Program-made: the position numbers and the translations under genes
The notes under the pieces: model-generated
The model's input: only the letters and a program-made list of their open reading frames with translations
Told to the model about the DNA's origin: nothing
Database searches by the model: none
DNA from: Stenocarpella maydis
Lineage: Eukaryota > Ascomycota > Sordariomycetes > Diaporthales > Diaporthaceae
Assembly: GCA_002270565.1 (NCBI GenBank)
Contig: NQMI01000156.1
Location: forward strand, 1 to 64,000
Length of the DNA: 64,000 nucleotides
Direction of reading: 5' to 3'
Shown: positions 45,890-57,625 of the stretch, one piece after another
Layout: the number at the start of each line of letters is the position of its first letter
How positions within the stretch are numbered: position 1 is the stretch's first letter

Positions 45890-48389
45890 CTACACGCCAA
45901 CACAGTACCAATAGTTTGGCCAAAGACCCCCACAATTATCTCCAACAGCAGTGTTCCAAGCATAGAATTGGTCCAATGTAATTCCATATTTCTGCGCAAT
46001 ATCGTAGCAGCTATCATTCGAAACTGCCTCATAGAATGTCTTGCAGCCATTTACCATTCCAGTCTGTGTAGGCGTAGGCGTTGTCACGGACGTAGCCGAG
46101 GTCGTGGTCGCCGAGGGGGAGCTCGCAGTCGTGCTCACAACAGCCACACCGTCGACACAGTAGGCATAATCCACCCAGAAGCCATTGCACGAGGTGTCGA
46201 CGTTGGTGTTTATGGTGATGAACTCTGCCAGCGTCAGACCGTACTCCGTCGCGACGTCTGAGCACGAGTCGCCCGACTTTGCGATGTACCACTCGTAGCA
46301 GTCGGGTGTCGTGCCCGTGGTGGTCTGTGTCGGGGCGGGGACATAGGTTGTTGCCGCTGTTGCTGTCGCGGTCGGCCTCGTCGAAGGTGCCTTGGTTGTG
46401 GTCACGGTGGTCACGGTGGTCCCGTTGACCGCGGCAACGCTGTTAATTGTGAGCGAGGGTTTCCCTCCTAGCTCCAAGGTCCCACTCACCAGTAGTCATC
46501 TCCAAGAATGAGATTAGAGCAGGCAGAATCAATTGTAGGATTCAAGTCTAAAAGTGTCAGAGGAACGTTAAGCGGTTGTGAAGGGGGTTTGCGCCATACC
46601 AATGAGTTCCGAAAATGTCAAACCAAATCTCTCAGATAGTACATCGCAGTCATCACCATCTGAGATTTGATAGTAGAGACCGCAGTTTGGAATTGTTCCA
46701 GATGGCGTAGGATATGCGTTGGAGCTGCAGGATATTAGAAATTTGTTCCGGGAGACAAAGAAAATACGTACGCTGTTGTTGTATAGACAGTTGGATTTGC
46801 TACAGCGGCCGCGGGTGGAGTATATGGGCCTCCCGGAGGACTAGGCGAGGTGTTACCATTTGCCTCTTGAGCTCTGGCTTGTTACAAGACCTCAGTTTGG
46901 ACTCACCCAACACAGACAATAGTACCGTGCGTAACATGACCTTGCCCGATATACGGATTCCACGACATAAACTGAGTCAGGGTAAAGTTGGAGTAATTCG
47001 CAACCCAGTTCTCGACGCTCAGTGTGTTATTATTCCAGGTTATGCCGCTTCCAAGATTGACGACGGTGATTGGGCATGACAGCGGGGCGCACAACACCTC
47101 GCCCTTCAAGTCCGAGCAGAACATGTAATCATTGAGGTTATAGAGACCCTGGCTTGGGATTTGGTATTGCAATGCTGCTTGTTGGCAAGTCAAGGAGCTG
47201 TTGACAGTGATGGTTTGTGGGCAAATGCGGGAAAGAGTGGAATTTGCGTCAGGAACTAAGGAACCACTTCATATGCGTCAGTAGGACATTGATGCCGGTT
47301 ATATTAGGTGTTAATATTACTCACTATTCCAACGCATTCGAGAAATCGTTTGCTGGAGAAATGGTGTCATCGAGATTACAGTTCGCCTTGATGTTTTCCC
47401 AGATTTGGGCTGTTATATTGCTTGTGGGCATCAGCAGTGAAGACAGGTTGGATAGAATTCGACTTGTCTTACTCGTAGAGATCACCCCATTTGTTCTCGA
47501 GTCCGTATTTGAACGTCTGTCTACTCGAATTAGCTTATAAGCGCAATTCTGGAGCCAGGGAACCAACAAGAAGCACGAAGAACATTGAATCTCTAGTGGA
47601 TATTCATCAAATTCCAGGGTAACTGGCCATCCATAGTTATCATCATCGATTGGGTCACCTTGCTGAACGTAATAATCGATGGCCGACATTGCGGTTGAGC
47701 CAGCCGAATCTGATGCGTTGGACCATTCAAAGTCGAAGTCACCATAGCAAGTGCCGTTCTCATCTACAGTATAGCTCCAGTATTCGGCTTGTGCGTCAAA
47801 ATAACATTTTGTGGTGTGCTCTGGCCAGGTCGCCGTCCCGCTCGCGACCATTTCTGTGATGTTCCAACTACGATCGTGGATTAGCCATCTCCTGGAACAA
47901 ATAACAATGCACGTAGATACTGACTCACGTTTTTTCAACATCAAGACAGAAGTCAGACGAGCCAGTATCTTTGAGGCATATGAGCCCGAGTTTGTATTGC
48001 ATGTAGTCAATCCACTGTGGGAATGTGACATTATTGCTATCAATTGACATGTAGGCATTGCCGCATCCGGACTCCACGGCAGTGAGGAGCTCTGCCATAG
48101 ATGATGAACAGCCTGCAGTGCAGAGACTAGTCATCGAAGATGTGTTCCATCCTGGAAGTATCAGCGCTACTGCTTGTGAACCGGTTTCATGGAGTGACTG
48201 ACCAACTTGTTGAAGGCCATACGTCGTGAGCTGGATGATGTCCTCCGGACAGCTGATAGAAGTGTTAAGAGCAGCATCACAAGATACTGGGAAATTACTA
48301 GCGAATATTCGCGTTTGTAGGCCGTTGTACAGCATCGTAGCCATACCTTGGCCCGCTAGGCCAGACAAAGCCCAAAGAAGGGCAGCCAT
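45890..48389 (-). CDS. Secreted LysM-domain protein (nine exons)
   Basis: Exons 48389-47929, 47867-47564, 47516-47473, 47420-47325, 47266-46907, 46840-46772, 46724-46600, 46547-46490 and 46439-45890 join in frame to 688 residues. A hydrophobic N-terminus (MAALLWALSGLAGQGMATML) suggests secretion. The first 430 residues form a Cys-containing region of unknown fold seen in long fungal LysM proteins. Three LysM modules follow: at about residues 455-505 (YYQISDGDDCDVLSERFGLT), 553-603 (YIAKSGDSCSDVATEYGLT) and 637-688 (YEAVSNDSCYDIAQKYGIT), each ending in a Y-x-C-V-type signature and separated by Thr-rich linkers. An earlier, weaker LysM-like stretch lies near residue 320. LysM modules bind chitin oligomers. 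The acceptors of introns 3 and 4 (AAG) are non-preferred and less certain. The gene is divergent from a chitinase. Confidence 0.85.
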
Positions 48390-49930
48390 GACGAACGTGA
48401 ACGATAATTGAAAGTAGAGAGATTGCGAGAAGGCAGAGGTTCAAGCAGATGAAATAATCTATCACGTCATGAAGGGTATTTATTGCAGAGCTGGCAATGG
48501 ACGAGACGCCGGTAAGAGGTCCTTTGCCATCGGAATGTAATGCAGAAGATCAAAGGACCGCATGCTAGCTCCAAGATAGGGGCCTGAGGTTCTTCAATCC
48601 GTAGGGAAACTACCTTGCCTTGATCTAGGCCCACGTATCTACATGCATGCTAACTATCTTTGGAAGACTTTACATCAATATCTCGGAACACTTCGGTGTG
48701 CTCGGCGGCTGGGAGAATCCTTCTGATGTCTCAGCCAGGAAGCAACGCCATTTATTTCTAACTTACCTAGAGGAATCCTTCCAATAGTGTCCTCGTGCAT
48801 TAGGGGTCCGGATGTTTGAGCAATCTCCAGTAGAATGAACACGTTAGACTGCCGACTCAGTTAGACGGGGCTGCAACGGTAAACGGCAACAACGGCAGTC
48901 AGGTTTACAATGCCTTGGTTCACAAAGTTGAAACCGAGATGATCAGGATTGCCTCCCGATGTCACACCTCCAAAATGGGCTCAGTAAGAAGTCGCTGGAT
49001 GATTGGATACCAGCAAGTTTGTCTCATCTTACTTGCATGATATAGAATGCAGTGACAATGGAGGATTGCAGACTCCAGGCAGATGACCTGATTTTTAATA
49101 ACCATCAGCACGAATGCGGCGTAGTTAATGCCCCTCAAGTGCAGGGGCTATAGCACATGAATCTGGGTCATTTCAGGATGTGGCCACTTCGGCTCAGCCG
49201 GCTGGTCTGACGCGTCTGGTATCCTTCGTGAAGCAGGAAGAGACTAATCTTTCCTCTGACGGGGGGTAGCCGCTATCGGTCGTGTTGAAGGCGGGCGCTG
49301 ATGCAGTGTCTAACTATTCTCGCCTGCCCTCTCGAAAATTTCCCTGTGACGCCACTGGCTTCGGGAATCAGGTGGCCTGTGATTCTTGTTGCTTTGAAAG
49401 ATGTTCCGCCTAATGGCGAGAAGGTACAAGGACGACAGCCACGCTCCAGTGTCTCGGTTTGTCATGGTTTCAACGGCGGCTGCGGAAGCGGGTAGCGCTT
49501 CCGTCGCCTATTTTGTTGATCGGTTCATCGATAAGGCTGTATAAGCATTCCCTGAAAAAGCTTGTGTTTGCACTAGTCTTGAGATAATGGTGCATCTCTC
49601 CGGAGCCAGGCTGCATCTGGCATGTGGGGCCGGATGTTTCCATGGTTCTGTACTGTACACTGTCTGACTGTTCACATGCATGCCACTAGCCGCGTGACTA
49701 GCGATGAATGTCATAGTGAGGGTGTAGTGGCAATTTGAAGGATCTCATGAGTGTGGCACCAACTTCAGGACTACGGGAAAGGAATCTGACAAGGGGTCAT
49801 TCTATAGATGCTTCCGACCTTGGGCCAAGGGCTTTGCAAGACGCTTCCGCTAAATGTATATACCAACAGCCCATCTAGATGTTGGATTCATTATGGTATA
49901 GCAACTCGTCTCCAAGCACGAATCAACAAC
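48390..49930. promoter_or_regulatory. Shared 1.5-kb divergent promoter region of the LysM and chitinase genes
   Basis: No gene seen in the interval. A TAAATA box on the minus strand (about 48,475-48,486) lies about 90 bases before the LysM start, and TATATA at 49,857-49,862 lies about 70 bases before the chitinase start. The head-to-head layout allows co-regulation. Confidence 0.5.
49857..49862 (+). promoter_or_regulatory. TATA-like element of the chitinase gene
   Basis: TATATA about 70 bases upstream of the chitinase ATG at 49931. Confidence 0.4.
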
Positions 49931-52900
49931 ATGAAATCCTCAATCACAATCGCGTTGATGACTCTTCCTGTCGCCCTTTCATTCCTGCGGCTTTCCGCTG
50001 CCCAAACTTCCACAGGCTCTTGCTCAGCCACCAGCGAGTGCGTGTCCGGTTGCTGTAATGGAGAGTACTGTGGATTTGGTCCCAGTTTCTGCGGAGCGGG
50101 AAACTGTACCAGCACCTGCGATGCTGTAGCAGAATGTGGATGTGAGTTTCGTCCTTATTGACTACTACTATAGAGTTCACGGGCTGATATTGCATAGCAT
50201 ATGCACCTGCGGGCAGCTATGATTGTCCACTGAACGTTTGCTGCAGTCAATACGGGTTCTGTGGCACGACAGAACGCTTTTGTGACTCTAAATGTATCAC
50301 CGGATGTGCCGCCGTCAGTGAGCCGTAAGTGTTTGGAAGATTCCATTCAATCCTAGCGTTGTATACCTATTTTCAACGTTGCCACTAACAAATGTATAGT
50401 TCTTGTGCTGGGGCATCCAGCGACGCGGAACTGGTTGGTTATTACGAAAGCTGGTCCTATAATCGAGTCTGTGACGCTTGGACTCCCGAGGACATTACTG
50501 CTGGAGTCTGGACGCAGTTGAATTATGCCTTTGCCCTTATCGGAGATGACTACAGGATCTCTCAGATGAACAGCTTCGACGCCGAGCTCTATCCAAGGTT
50601 CACAAATTTGAAGTCGTCCACAAGCGGCCTGAGAGTGTTCATATCAGTTGGCGGCTGGGCTGCTGGAGGCGCCATCTTTTCAAAGATGGTCAGCAACTCC
50701 AACAGTCGTTCAGTTTTCATAGATTCAGCCATTTCATTCATGGCGACCTACTCATTTGATGGTAAGATCTCCTCAGCGGCATGCCTCCGCATTCTTTCGA
50801 AGCTGGAAATTGAGCTGACCTTGTCTAGGCATTGATATTGATGTAAGCGATTACGAATCTTAGCCGAGCATTTTCTACCCAGGTCATTTTTGTCTTCAGC
50901 ACCTTGAAATTGCAGGGTAATGACTTTCTTTCCAATGAGAGACTGACACATCATAGTGGGAATACCCTGCCGCGGCTGATCGCGACGGGTCAGTTGCAGA
51001 TACTGCAAACTACGTGACTTTCCTCAAGGAGTTGAAAGCTGCATGTGGTTCCAAATATGGAGTTACTGTCACAATTCCCTCATCATATTGGTACCTCCAA
51101 GGCTTCGATATTGTGAGCATGTCTAGTTATGTTGACAAATTCAACTTCATGTCCTATGATATGTAAGTCCTATTAGTGCAGCTTGCATTTGGGTGTGCGG
51201 TCGAAAATAGGCAGAAGAACAGACAAGGCTGTGAATGTCTCGGCCCTCTTTGAGTGAATTACGGAATCCCTTAGTTTCATGAGAACAAGCGCTTACACAT
51301 CGACCAGCCACGGAACATGGGACGGTTATTCCCCTTACACGAAGGCCGTGGTACAGCCCCATACGAATCTCACAGAAATCGCTGAAGGCCTCGATCTTCT
51401 TTGGCGAAACAACATAGAACCGTCAAAAGTTGTTCTCGGGATGGGGTTTTATGGCCGGTCATTCACCCTTTCTGACCCCAGTTGTACAACTCCGGGTTGC
51501 CCTTTTAGTGGCGGTGGAAACCCAGGAGAGTGCACCCAGACCTCTGGGATCCTTTCGAATGCGGAGATACAGGAAATCATATCGGAGCACAGTTTGACAC
51601 CAATACTCAATGAAGAGGCCGCCATCAAATACATTGTTTGGGACAGCAATCAGTGGGTGTCCTATGATGACGAAGAGACACTCGCGATGAAGAGGACATT
51701 CGCCAACTCAAAATGCCTGGGCGGAAGGATGGTTTGGGCTCTGGATTTGGACTCTCCGTCGTCGGAGGCATCACTTGTCAACTTTGCTAGCAGTGGGCTT
51801 GCTACCATCGGTGATGATGTCTCCAGCAACCCCAGATTTGCGCTCAAGAAGCTTGAGGCAACAAGCAACCAGAATACAGTTGGTCTAATCACGTATTGGA
51901 GTGACTGTGCTGCGAAACCATTCTGCAATGATGGGTTCAACATGGAAACGACTGGCCATGGCAAAGTATATGATGCTGTGAGTGTTTCTATCCTTATGTC
52001 TGTCAAGGTTTTATGCACCCAAGGGTGGAGACGCAGCCGTCATTGACCCTGTTTTAGGACACCAATGCTTTCACTGCAGATGGCTGTCATGGAGGCGGTA
52101 ATGGTTTCAACAGAGCATTTTGTGTCGAGGCAGATGTGACTCTAAGCGGCTGCGACTGGTACGGCAAGCCCAAAGGCTGCTCGCAAGGCTGCCCAGCTGG
52201 CAAATTTCTCCTGGCTCAGAACACACATATCGGTGGAGCCTCTACGGGTTGCAAGACGGGCGCCTACTCCAGCTACTGCTGCGACGTGATTCGCAGTAAT
52301 CAGATCGAGGCATGTCCAGCAACTAACGCCAACAACTTGCTGACTGGCGGCATAGGCAACAGCATCAACCTCAAAACTACACAGCTGTACAAGGACAACT
52401 CCATTACAGCCACAGCTGAGTACTGCGAATACCTTGCAGGTTCATTCGCTGCTATCCTTGCTGTTGCGTACATTCCACACATCATAGCTGGTGTTTGGAA
52501 ATATCAGCCACTCCTCGGGTTTTACTTTGCTCCCATATCAAACCTAATCTACCCGGCTAATAAGCCTTCCGCATGGTGAGAGATACTTTTTATGTGCCTA
52601 TCCTGACGACGTTTTGCTAATTTTACAATCCAGCACATCGACCACAACAATTCAAGTCACTTCTACATACTTGGCACAGCCAATTCAGACCAACGTTTGT
52701 GATTTTGCGAAATACCCACAAGCGTGCGCGCATTATTCATCCGTCATCAGTCGAAATGACGGAAGCATTCTGCCTCTCGATACCTTGATCTGCCCAATGT
52801 CCACTATGAACAACCGAAGACTCCCCAAAAAATGGGACGATCAGCACGACAAGAACTGGCGCTCCTGGATCTCGAGTCTTCCCAAAGCCTGGGGATCGAA

Positions 52901-53777
52901 CACGTGTGAACGCGATGAGTATCCTCCCATGAGATTTATGGCAAAGGACCAGGCTCAGCAGTACACTCAGTGGATGCGGTTCCTCCCACACAGTGACAAC
53001 AACGGCGCGGGCAAACTGTGGTCTGGGAAGTGCGGCAGGGCCAAATCCCAAACCAAGACGGAGGGTGGGCCGATCAACAACCAGGTCTGTACTGAATACA
53101 AGTCACACCTGTACACAGTTACAGGCTTCTCGCTGCGCTTTCAAAACGTCGGCGATGCCAGTGGTTCCATTTCCAACAACCCCTGCTTCCCCTCGATGGT
53201 ATCCAACGACCCCGGATACGCGCTGATGACCCAGGACAAGTGGTACGGAGATAATCTTCTCGCAGGCTACCATCCTGAGGACTGGGCCGATCCCCCAGCC
53301 AGGGCTGTCACCTTAGGTCTTACTAAACCTAAGAACCAGCCGAAGAGATGGCTAGACGAAACCCCAAGCCGAAATACAGATGGCTGGCAGCAGCTGGTGC
53401 CGAGGGTCCACGAGATCCTCTCCAGGCGTCCACGCTCCTACTACCCTCCTATTGAAACAATGGATGTAGACCCCGAAGACGTTGTGCTAGACGACGGAAA
53501 TTCAACTAGGAAACTGACTGCTCAAGAACTCTGGGAGGACTTCGGACTTTACAAGTGCCAACGACAGGGATGTCCCGACGAACGCAAAGCAGCCGGTTTG
53601 GTACTGCCACAGGAGGAAATCGAGAGGCTATCTCATGCAACTGCGGACATGGCAATTCCACCAATGACTATGGCCGGAAGGTCCACTCCAACTGCTGCAC
53701 TTCCGACGGCAACTCTTGAATCTGGGAATGGATTTAAAACCTTGGTAACTTCCGCTGCGTCAACTCAGACTGCCTAA
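49931..53777 (+). CDS. GH18 chitinase with two chitin-binding modules (subgroup C-like), eight exons
   Basis: Exons 49931-50141, 50198-50324, 50400-50761, 50829-50842, 50957-51162, 51308-51977, 52058-52575 and 52634-53777 give 1,083 residues. It cleaves beta-1,4-linked chitin. The signal peptide is MKSSITIALMTLPVALSFLRLSAA. Two Cys-rich CBM18-type modules follow (around residues 30-67 with SGCCNGEYCGFG, and 72-105 with NVCCSQYGFCG). The GH18 barrel shows SVGGW, the catalytic DGIDIDWE (acid Glu240), FNFMSYDIHG and GMGFYGRS. The catalytic motif is split over exons 3, 4 (14 bases) and 5. The remaining 600 residues, with a Cys-rich part and a long tail of unknown fold, match the layout of large subgroup C fungal chitinases, which are related to the yeast zymocin chitinase subunit and often sit beside LysM genes, as here. 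Confidence 0.9.
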
Positions 53778-54848
53778 GTGTTTAACAACTACTCGAAATA
53801 TTGTACTATAAATACTCAGTCTTACTATGTTTTCAGAATATGGACAATTTTAGGTTTTGTCTTTCGCTTTGTCTAGGTTCCACTGTCTGGTGACTATAAC
53901 TAGGTACACCACATATAGCGGACAACCAAAAGCTCATCCTTACAATATTTCCCGACCATGAACTTTTTTCCTCGGATGTGTGTACTGTTTATACGTTGTT
54001 GAATTGCATGTTACAGTTTGGACGCCATCCAGGTCAAGCATGGCGTCTACGAAGATAGTATCCAGTCCAGTTGGCAGAGGCTCCTAGATACATTAGTGCG
54101 TGTCAAACGACCAATAAGTCTTGTTTAGTCTCCAAATTATACTAGGATACTATATAAGGCTGCCCAATGCTGGCGTTTTCGTTGCCAACCCGAAAGCCAC
54201 TTGAGATGCGCTGACCCGGCGCATATTGAGGTGCTCCCTTGAGCGCAGGTGGCCGCCATACTTGAAAGTGCGCATTGATACACGAACAGTACCTGTCTTG
54301 TTCCTTTTTATTCTTCTTTTCTTCTTTTCCTTCTTATTAATTTTACTTCGTCAGCCACATGGGAACAACAGTAAACCCTAAACCCGAGATCGGCGGTCAG
54401 GTACTTTCCCGTTCGAGCAATTCCAAATCTGCTGCATGCAACTCCATCGGCGGATATATTCACGGAGATACTCCCGGCCATACTCACAGCGATAGAGCCA
54501 TAACGAGAATGAGGGATGACAAATTGGTCATATCATTAGTAAGACCTCGGGACTACAGTCATACCGATAGCCCAGTCTCCACCATATAGCTTACGATCTT
54601 ATACTCCTGAAGAACGGCTAACATCTTATAAAAGACGGACCTTGGCCACCTTAGACATTCCAAACCTTCTCACGCACATCCAACTAAAGTTTGTCTTTGC
54701 TACGCAGATAACACCTATAAACTGAGCTTGGAACCCTGCAGCACACGACTGCTGTCAACGGCAAGTACTTGTCTTCTTCCTGCACCTAGGTTCGAATGGT
54801 AACTAATCACTATTAATCTAGCACGAATAAATCCTCGAAATTCATGCA
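53778..54848. other. Intergenic, promoter of the SnoaL-like gene
   Basis: No gene seen. A TATA-like TATAAAA at 54,627-54,633 lies about 215 bases before the start codon. Putative 5' UTR splice sites (a donor-like site near 54,760 and ATTAATCTAG at about 54,821) suggest a leader intron. Confidence 0.5.
54627..54633 (+). promoter_or_regulatory. TATA-like element (TATAAAA)
   Basis: Good TATA match upstream of the SnoaL-like gene; the distance fits a short leader with an intron. Confidence 0.45.
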
Positions 54849-55250
54849 ATGGACGCGGCCGAACTCCTAAATGCTCATTTCCGGACCATCAAGGTCGACC
54901 CCCAGGCGTGGCTGGCATTGTTTGCGCCTGATGCTGTGGTGGAGTTGCCTTTCGCTCCGCCACACATCCCCCGCGCCCTGAAAGGCGTGGATGCGATCTC
55001 GGAGACAATTGGAGGTTTCCTCAGTCAGCTTGGTGACGACTTTGAGGTCCACGTGAAGAAAATCTATCGGATCGAAGGCGAGGATGCCGCCATTGCCGAG
55101 TTCTCCTTGGCGGCTACGGTGGTGCCTACAGGCAAGGTCTACAGCCAGGATTACATACTCTACCTTCGCGCGGAGAACGGGAAGATCGGGATGTATCGGG
55201 AATACTTTGATGGCTCACGTGTTGTCGCCGCGTTTTCGTCCGATAACTGA
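54849..55250 (+). CDS. SnoaL-like (NTF2-fold) protein
   Basis: Intronless, 133 residues, the usual size for a stand-alone SnoaL-like domain. The pattern is characteristic: an N-terminal helix (AAELLNAHFRTIKV), then WLALFAPDAVVELPFAPP (the 'Y/F.DDAV.E.P.AP' stretch), a GVDAISETIGGFLSQ helix and the long curved sheet ending with YILYLRAENGKIGMYREYFD. Members include polyketide cyclases, isomerases and many proteins of unknown activity; the catalytic residues of true cyclases cannot be confirmed from sequence alone. It stands alone, about 1 kb from both neighbours, with no biosynthetic genes beside it, so a specific pathway cannot be named. Confidence 0.85.
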   Translation: MDAAELLNAHFRTIKVDPQAWLALFAPDAVVELPFAPPHIPRALKGVDAISETIGGFLSQLGDDFEVHVKKIYRIEGEDAAIAEFSLAATVVPTGKVYSQDYILYLRAENGKIGMYREYFDGSRVVAAFSSDN

Positions 55251-56234
55251 GTTTCTTCGTAATAGTTACGGCAACCTACATATGTAGGTCCACTGTCCGA
55301 AGAACAAGGGCATTTGGACCTCTAATTGCACCTGTGTCCATGTCGGTCAGAAGAAAATCCGGCTGACCTGGTTGTTGGTGCCGGTCAAGGGAGGTTAGGC
55401 GTGACCAGGGGTTGGATTTCCTGGCACAATTCAAGTCATTCTGCGAATCAGCAAGGTTGATAGTTGGTCCGTCCATTACGATTACTCTTGCCGAGGCTCC
55501 GTCAGCTGCATTTACCTTGTGAATTCAGGCGTTAGGCCTTAGCTGTATTCTCGCATTGATTTTCCGGCGTATTGAATTATTAAAGAGATTGGGTGATCAT
55601 TTTCGCTTATCAATATACCTGCCCATTTGTTCTCGGTACCGTGTCAAAGGGGACTTCGGTTGTGGGCGGAGATAGGACAGGGTTAGGGTTCGATGTAGTT
55701 CCAATCAATCCACAACATGGCAGTGAACGATGCCGAGACGAACAGTGTGTGTCACGGATATGTCTTGGATGGGTTGATAGGGGCCGTGACCCACGCTTTA
55801 AGCTCAGTAACAAAGATATATATATAGCATAACATCGGTGGTCCTGGGACTCGCAGCGGTTTTCGACGTATCCCTACGGAAGTACCAAAGTACCCTCTCC
55901 CGGCTGAGTACTCAAGCTATGAGGTAATCTTGACCACCTCCAACAGACGTCAACCCCTCCACCCGCAATAGTACGACGACATCTCACACTTTACACCGAG
56001 GACCAATCGTCACCAGCACGGCCAACACCATCTTTGACATTTCAGTCTCACTTAAGCGAACCGAATAAGTCTCATTTCTCACCACACCCGCCGACAGTGG
56101 CTTCGCTCATCTCACCCACGAGGCCACTCTCCCGCCTCCTCATCGCCATCCGCAGCCCCACCTTGAGAGGGCGTCAGACACGACGACCACCATCATCGAG
56201 GAGTAGCACAAGGACGCTCACAGCAAACCCCAGC
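55251..56234. other. Intergenic between the SnoaL-like and PCMT genes
   Basis: No gene seen. A TA-rich run near 55,815 and a C-rich leader-like stretch at about 55,930-56,230 precede the methyltransferase. An in-frame extension upstream of the chosen ATG lacks its own ATG. Confidence 0.5.
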
Positions 56235-57079
56235 ATGGCTTGGCGCAGCTCCGGCGCGACCAACGCGGAACTGGTCGCCAACCTGTGCCGCAACGGCATG
56301 ATCAAGGACGACCGGGTCAAGGAGGCCTTCCTGAAGGTTCGGCCCCACCGACACTCACAACATCACACCACCACGCCTCCTCCCCAACCCTCGACGAGCC
56401 CGACACTCCCGAAGCCACACTGATACCCAGATAGGTCGACCGCGCCCACTACGCGCCCTCATCCCCCTACGACGACTCGCCCCAGTCCATCGGCTACGGC
56501 GCCACAATCTCCGCGCCGCACATGCACGCCACGGCAGCCGAGCACCTGCTCCCCGCCCTGCAGCCGCCGGGGGACTCGGGGCCGAGCCGCCCCCGCCGCG
56601 TCCTGGACATCGGGTCCGGCTCGGGCTACCTCACCCACCTCCTCGCGGAGCTCCTCCCGCCCCCCGGGCCGGCCGGCCCCGCCGAGGGCAACGGCCCCGC
56701 CGCGGTTGTGGGGCTGGAACATATCCCCGCGCTCAAGGAGATGGGCGAGCGCAACATGTCGCGGAGCGAGGAGGGGCGCGCGCTGCTCGCCAGCGGGCGG
56801 GTGCGGTTCCGTGTTGGGGACGGGAGGAAGGGGTGGGTTGAGCCCGGCGAGGAGGAGGCCGGGTGGGACGCCATCCACGTCGGGGCCAGTGCGGTCAAGC
56901 TGCATGAGGAGCTGGTGCAGCAGCTTCGGTCGCCCGGGAGGATGTTCATCCCTGTTGATGATGATGATGGGGAGGGGGGCCAGCATATCTGGACTGTGGA
57001 TAAGGATGCAGAGGGGAATGTGACCAGGAAGATGCTGTTTTCGGTGAGGTATGTGCCTCTGACTGATGCGCCTAGGTGA
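56235..57079 (+). CDS. Protein-L-isoaspartate O-methyltransferase
   Basis: Exons 56235-56336 and 56435-57079 give 248 residues. It methylates isoaspartyl residues formed by damage to Asn and Asp, starting their repair. The start is set by MAWRSSGATNAELVANLCRNG, the conserved PCMT N-terminus. VDRAHYAP, GYGATISAPHMHATAAEHL and the SAM-binding LDIGSGSGYLT follow in the family's order. Later, WDAIHVGASAVKLHEELVQQL and GRMFIPV match the conserved C-terminal part. The intron (98 bases) begins GTTCGG, a weak but GT donor. The open frame continues upstream of the ATG without stops for about 200 bases, so a longer leader from a non-ATG or unseen start cannot be excluded. The gene is convergent with the cytidine deaminase. 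Confidence 0.92.
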
Positions 57080-57625
57080 TGCAGATGGGTGGGGTAGCTG
57101 GGAGGAGGCTGTGCTTGTTTGGAGGGTGGATGAGAGCGGATTAGCCTTCCTGTAGTCATGGGGCCTATGAACAGCAGGAGTTTTGCCTGTCCGTACCGAC
57201 ATGCATCTTCAGATGTTATGCAGATAGCAGAGAGTGATTCCTTCCGCTCATATCTAACTAGACCTCGTGGATTCAAAATTTTGTACACATAGTTATTCAC
57301 ACCACACCCTACTAGCCACCGAAGATCGCGGTTAATGTCTAGACGCGCTCAAGCATACCTTCCAAATTTCCACCAGGGATGCAACCTGTTTAGGGCGCTT
57401 GTTGCGGGGCGGTCTCGAGGTAATTCTTAACATATGATGCATGCTGTTCCGTGGGGTCCACATTGGCCCATGAAGGCCCTCTTCCAGAGCCTAAAGCTAT
57501 ATTGTCTAATCCCATGACGCAACAAATGCCGAAGGCTGTCTTTTGGAGACGCCAGTGATATTCCAAACAACCTGAACAAGGTAGAGTCGGCACCTCTGCA
57601 CGTGCCACGTCGCACAGAGTCCCTG
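57080..57625. other. Intergenic between convergent PCMT and cytidine deaminase genes
   Basis: No gene seen; presumably the two 3' UTRs. Confidence 0.55.

Noticed and set aside
56034..56234. N-terminal extension of the PCMT protein that could be a mitochondrial leader
   Set aside because: No in-frame ATG; conserved PCMT sequence starts right after the ATG at 56235. Kept only as a caution in that entry.
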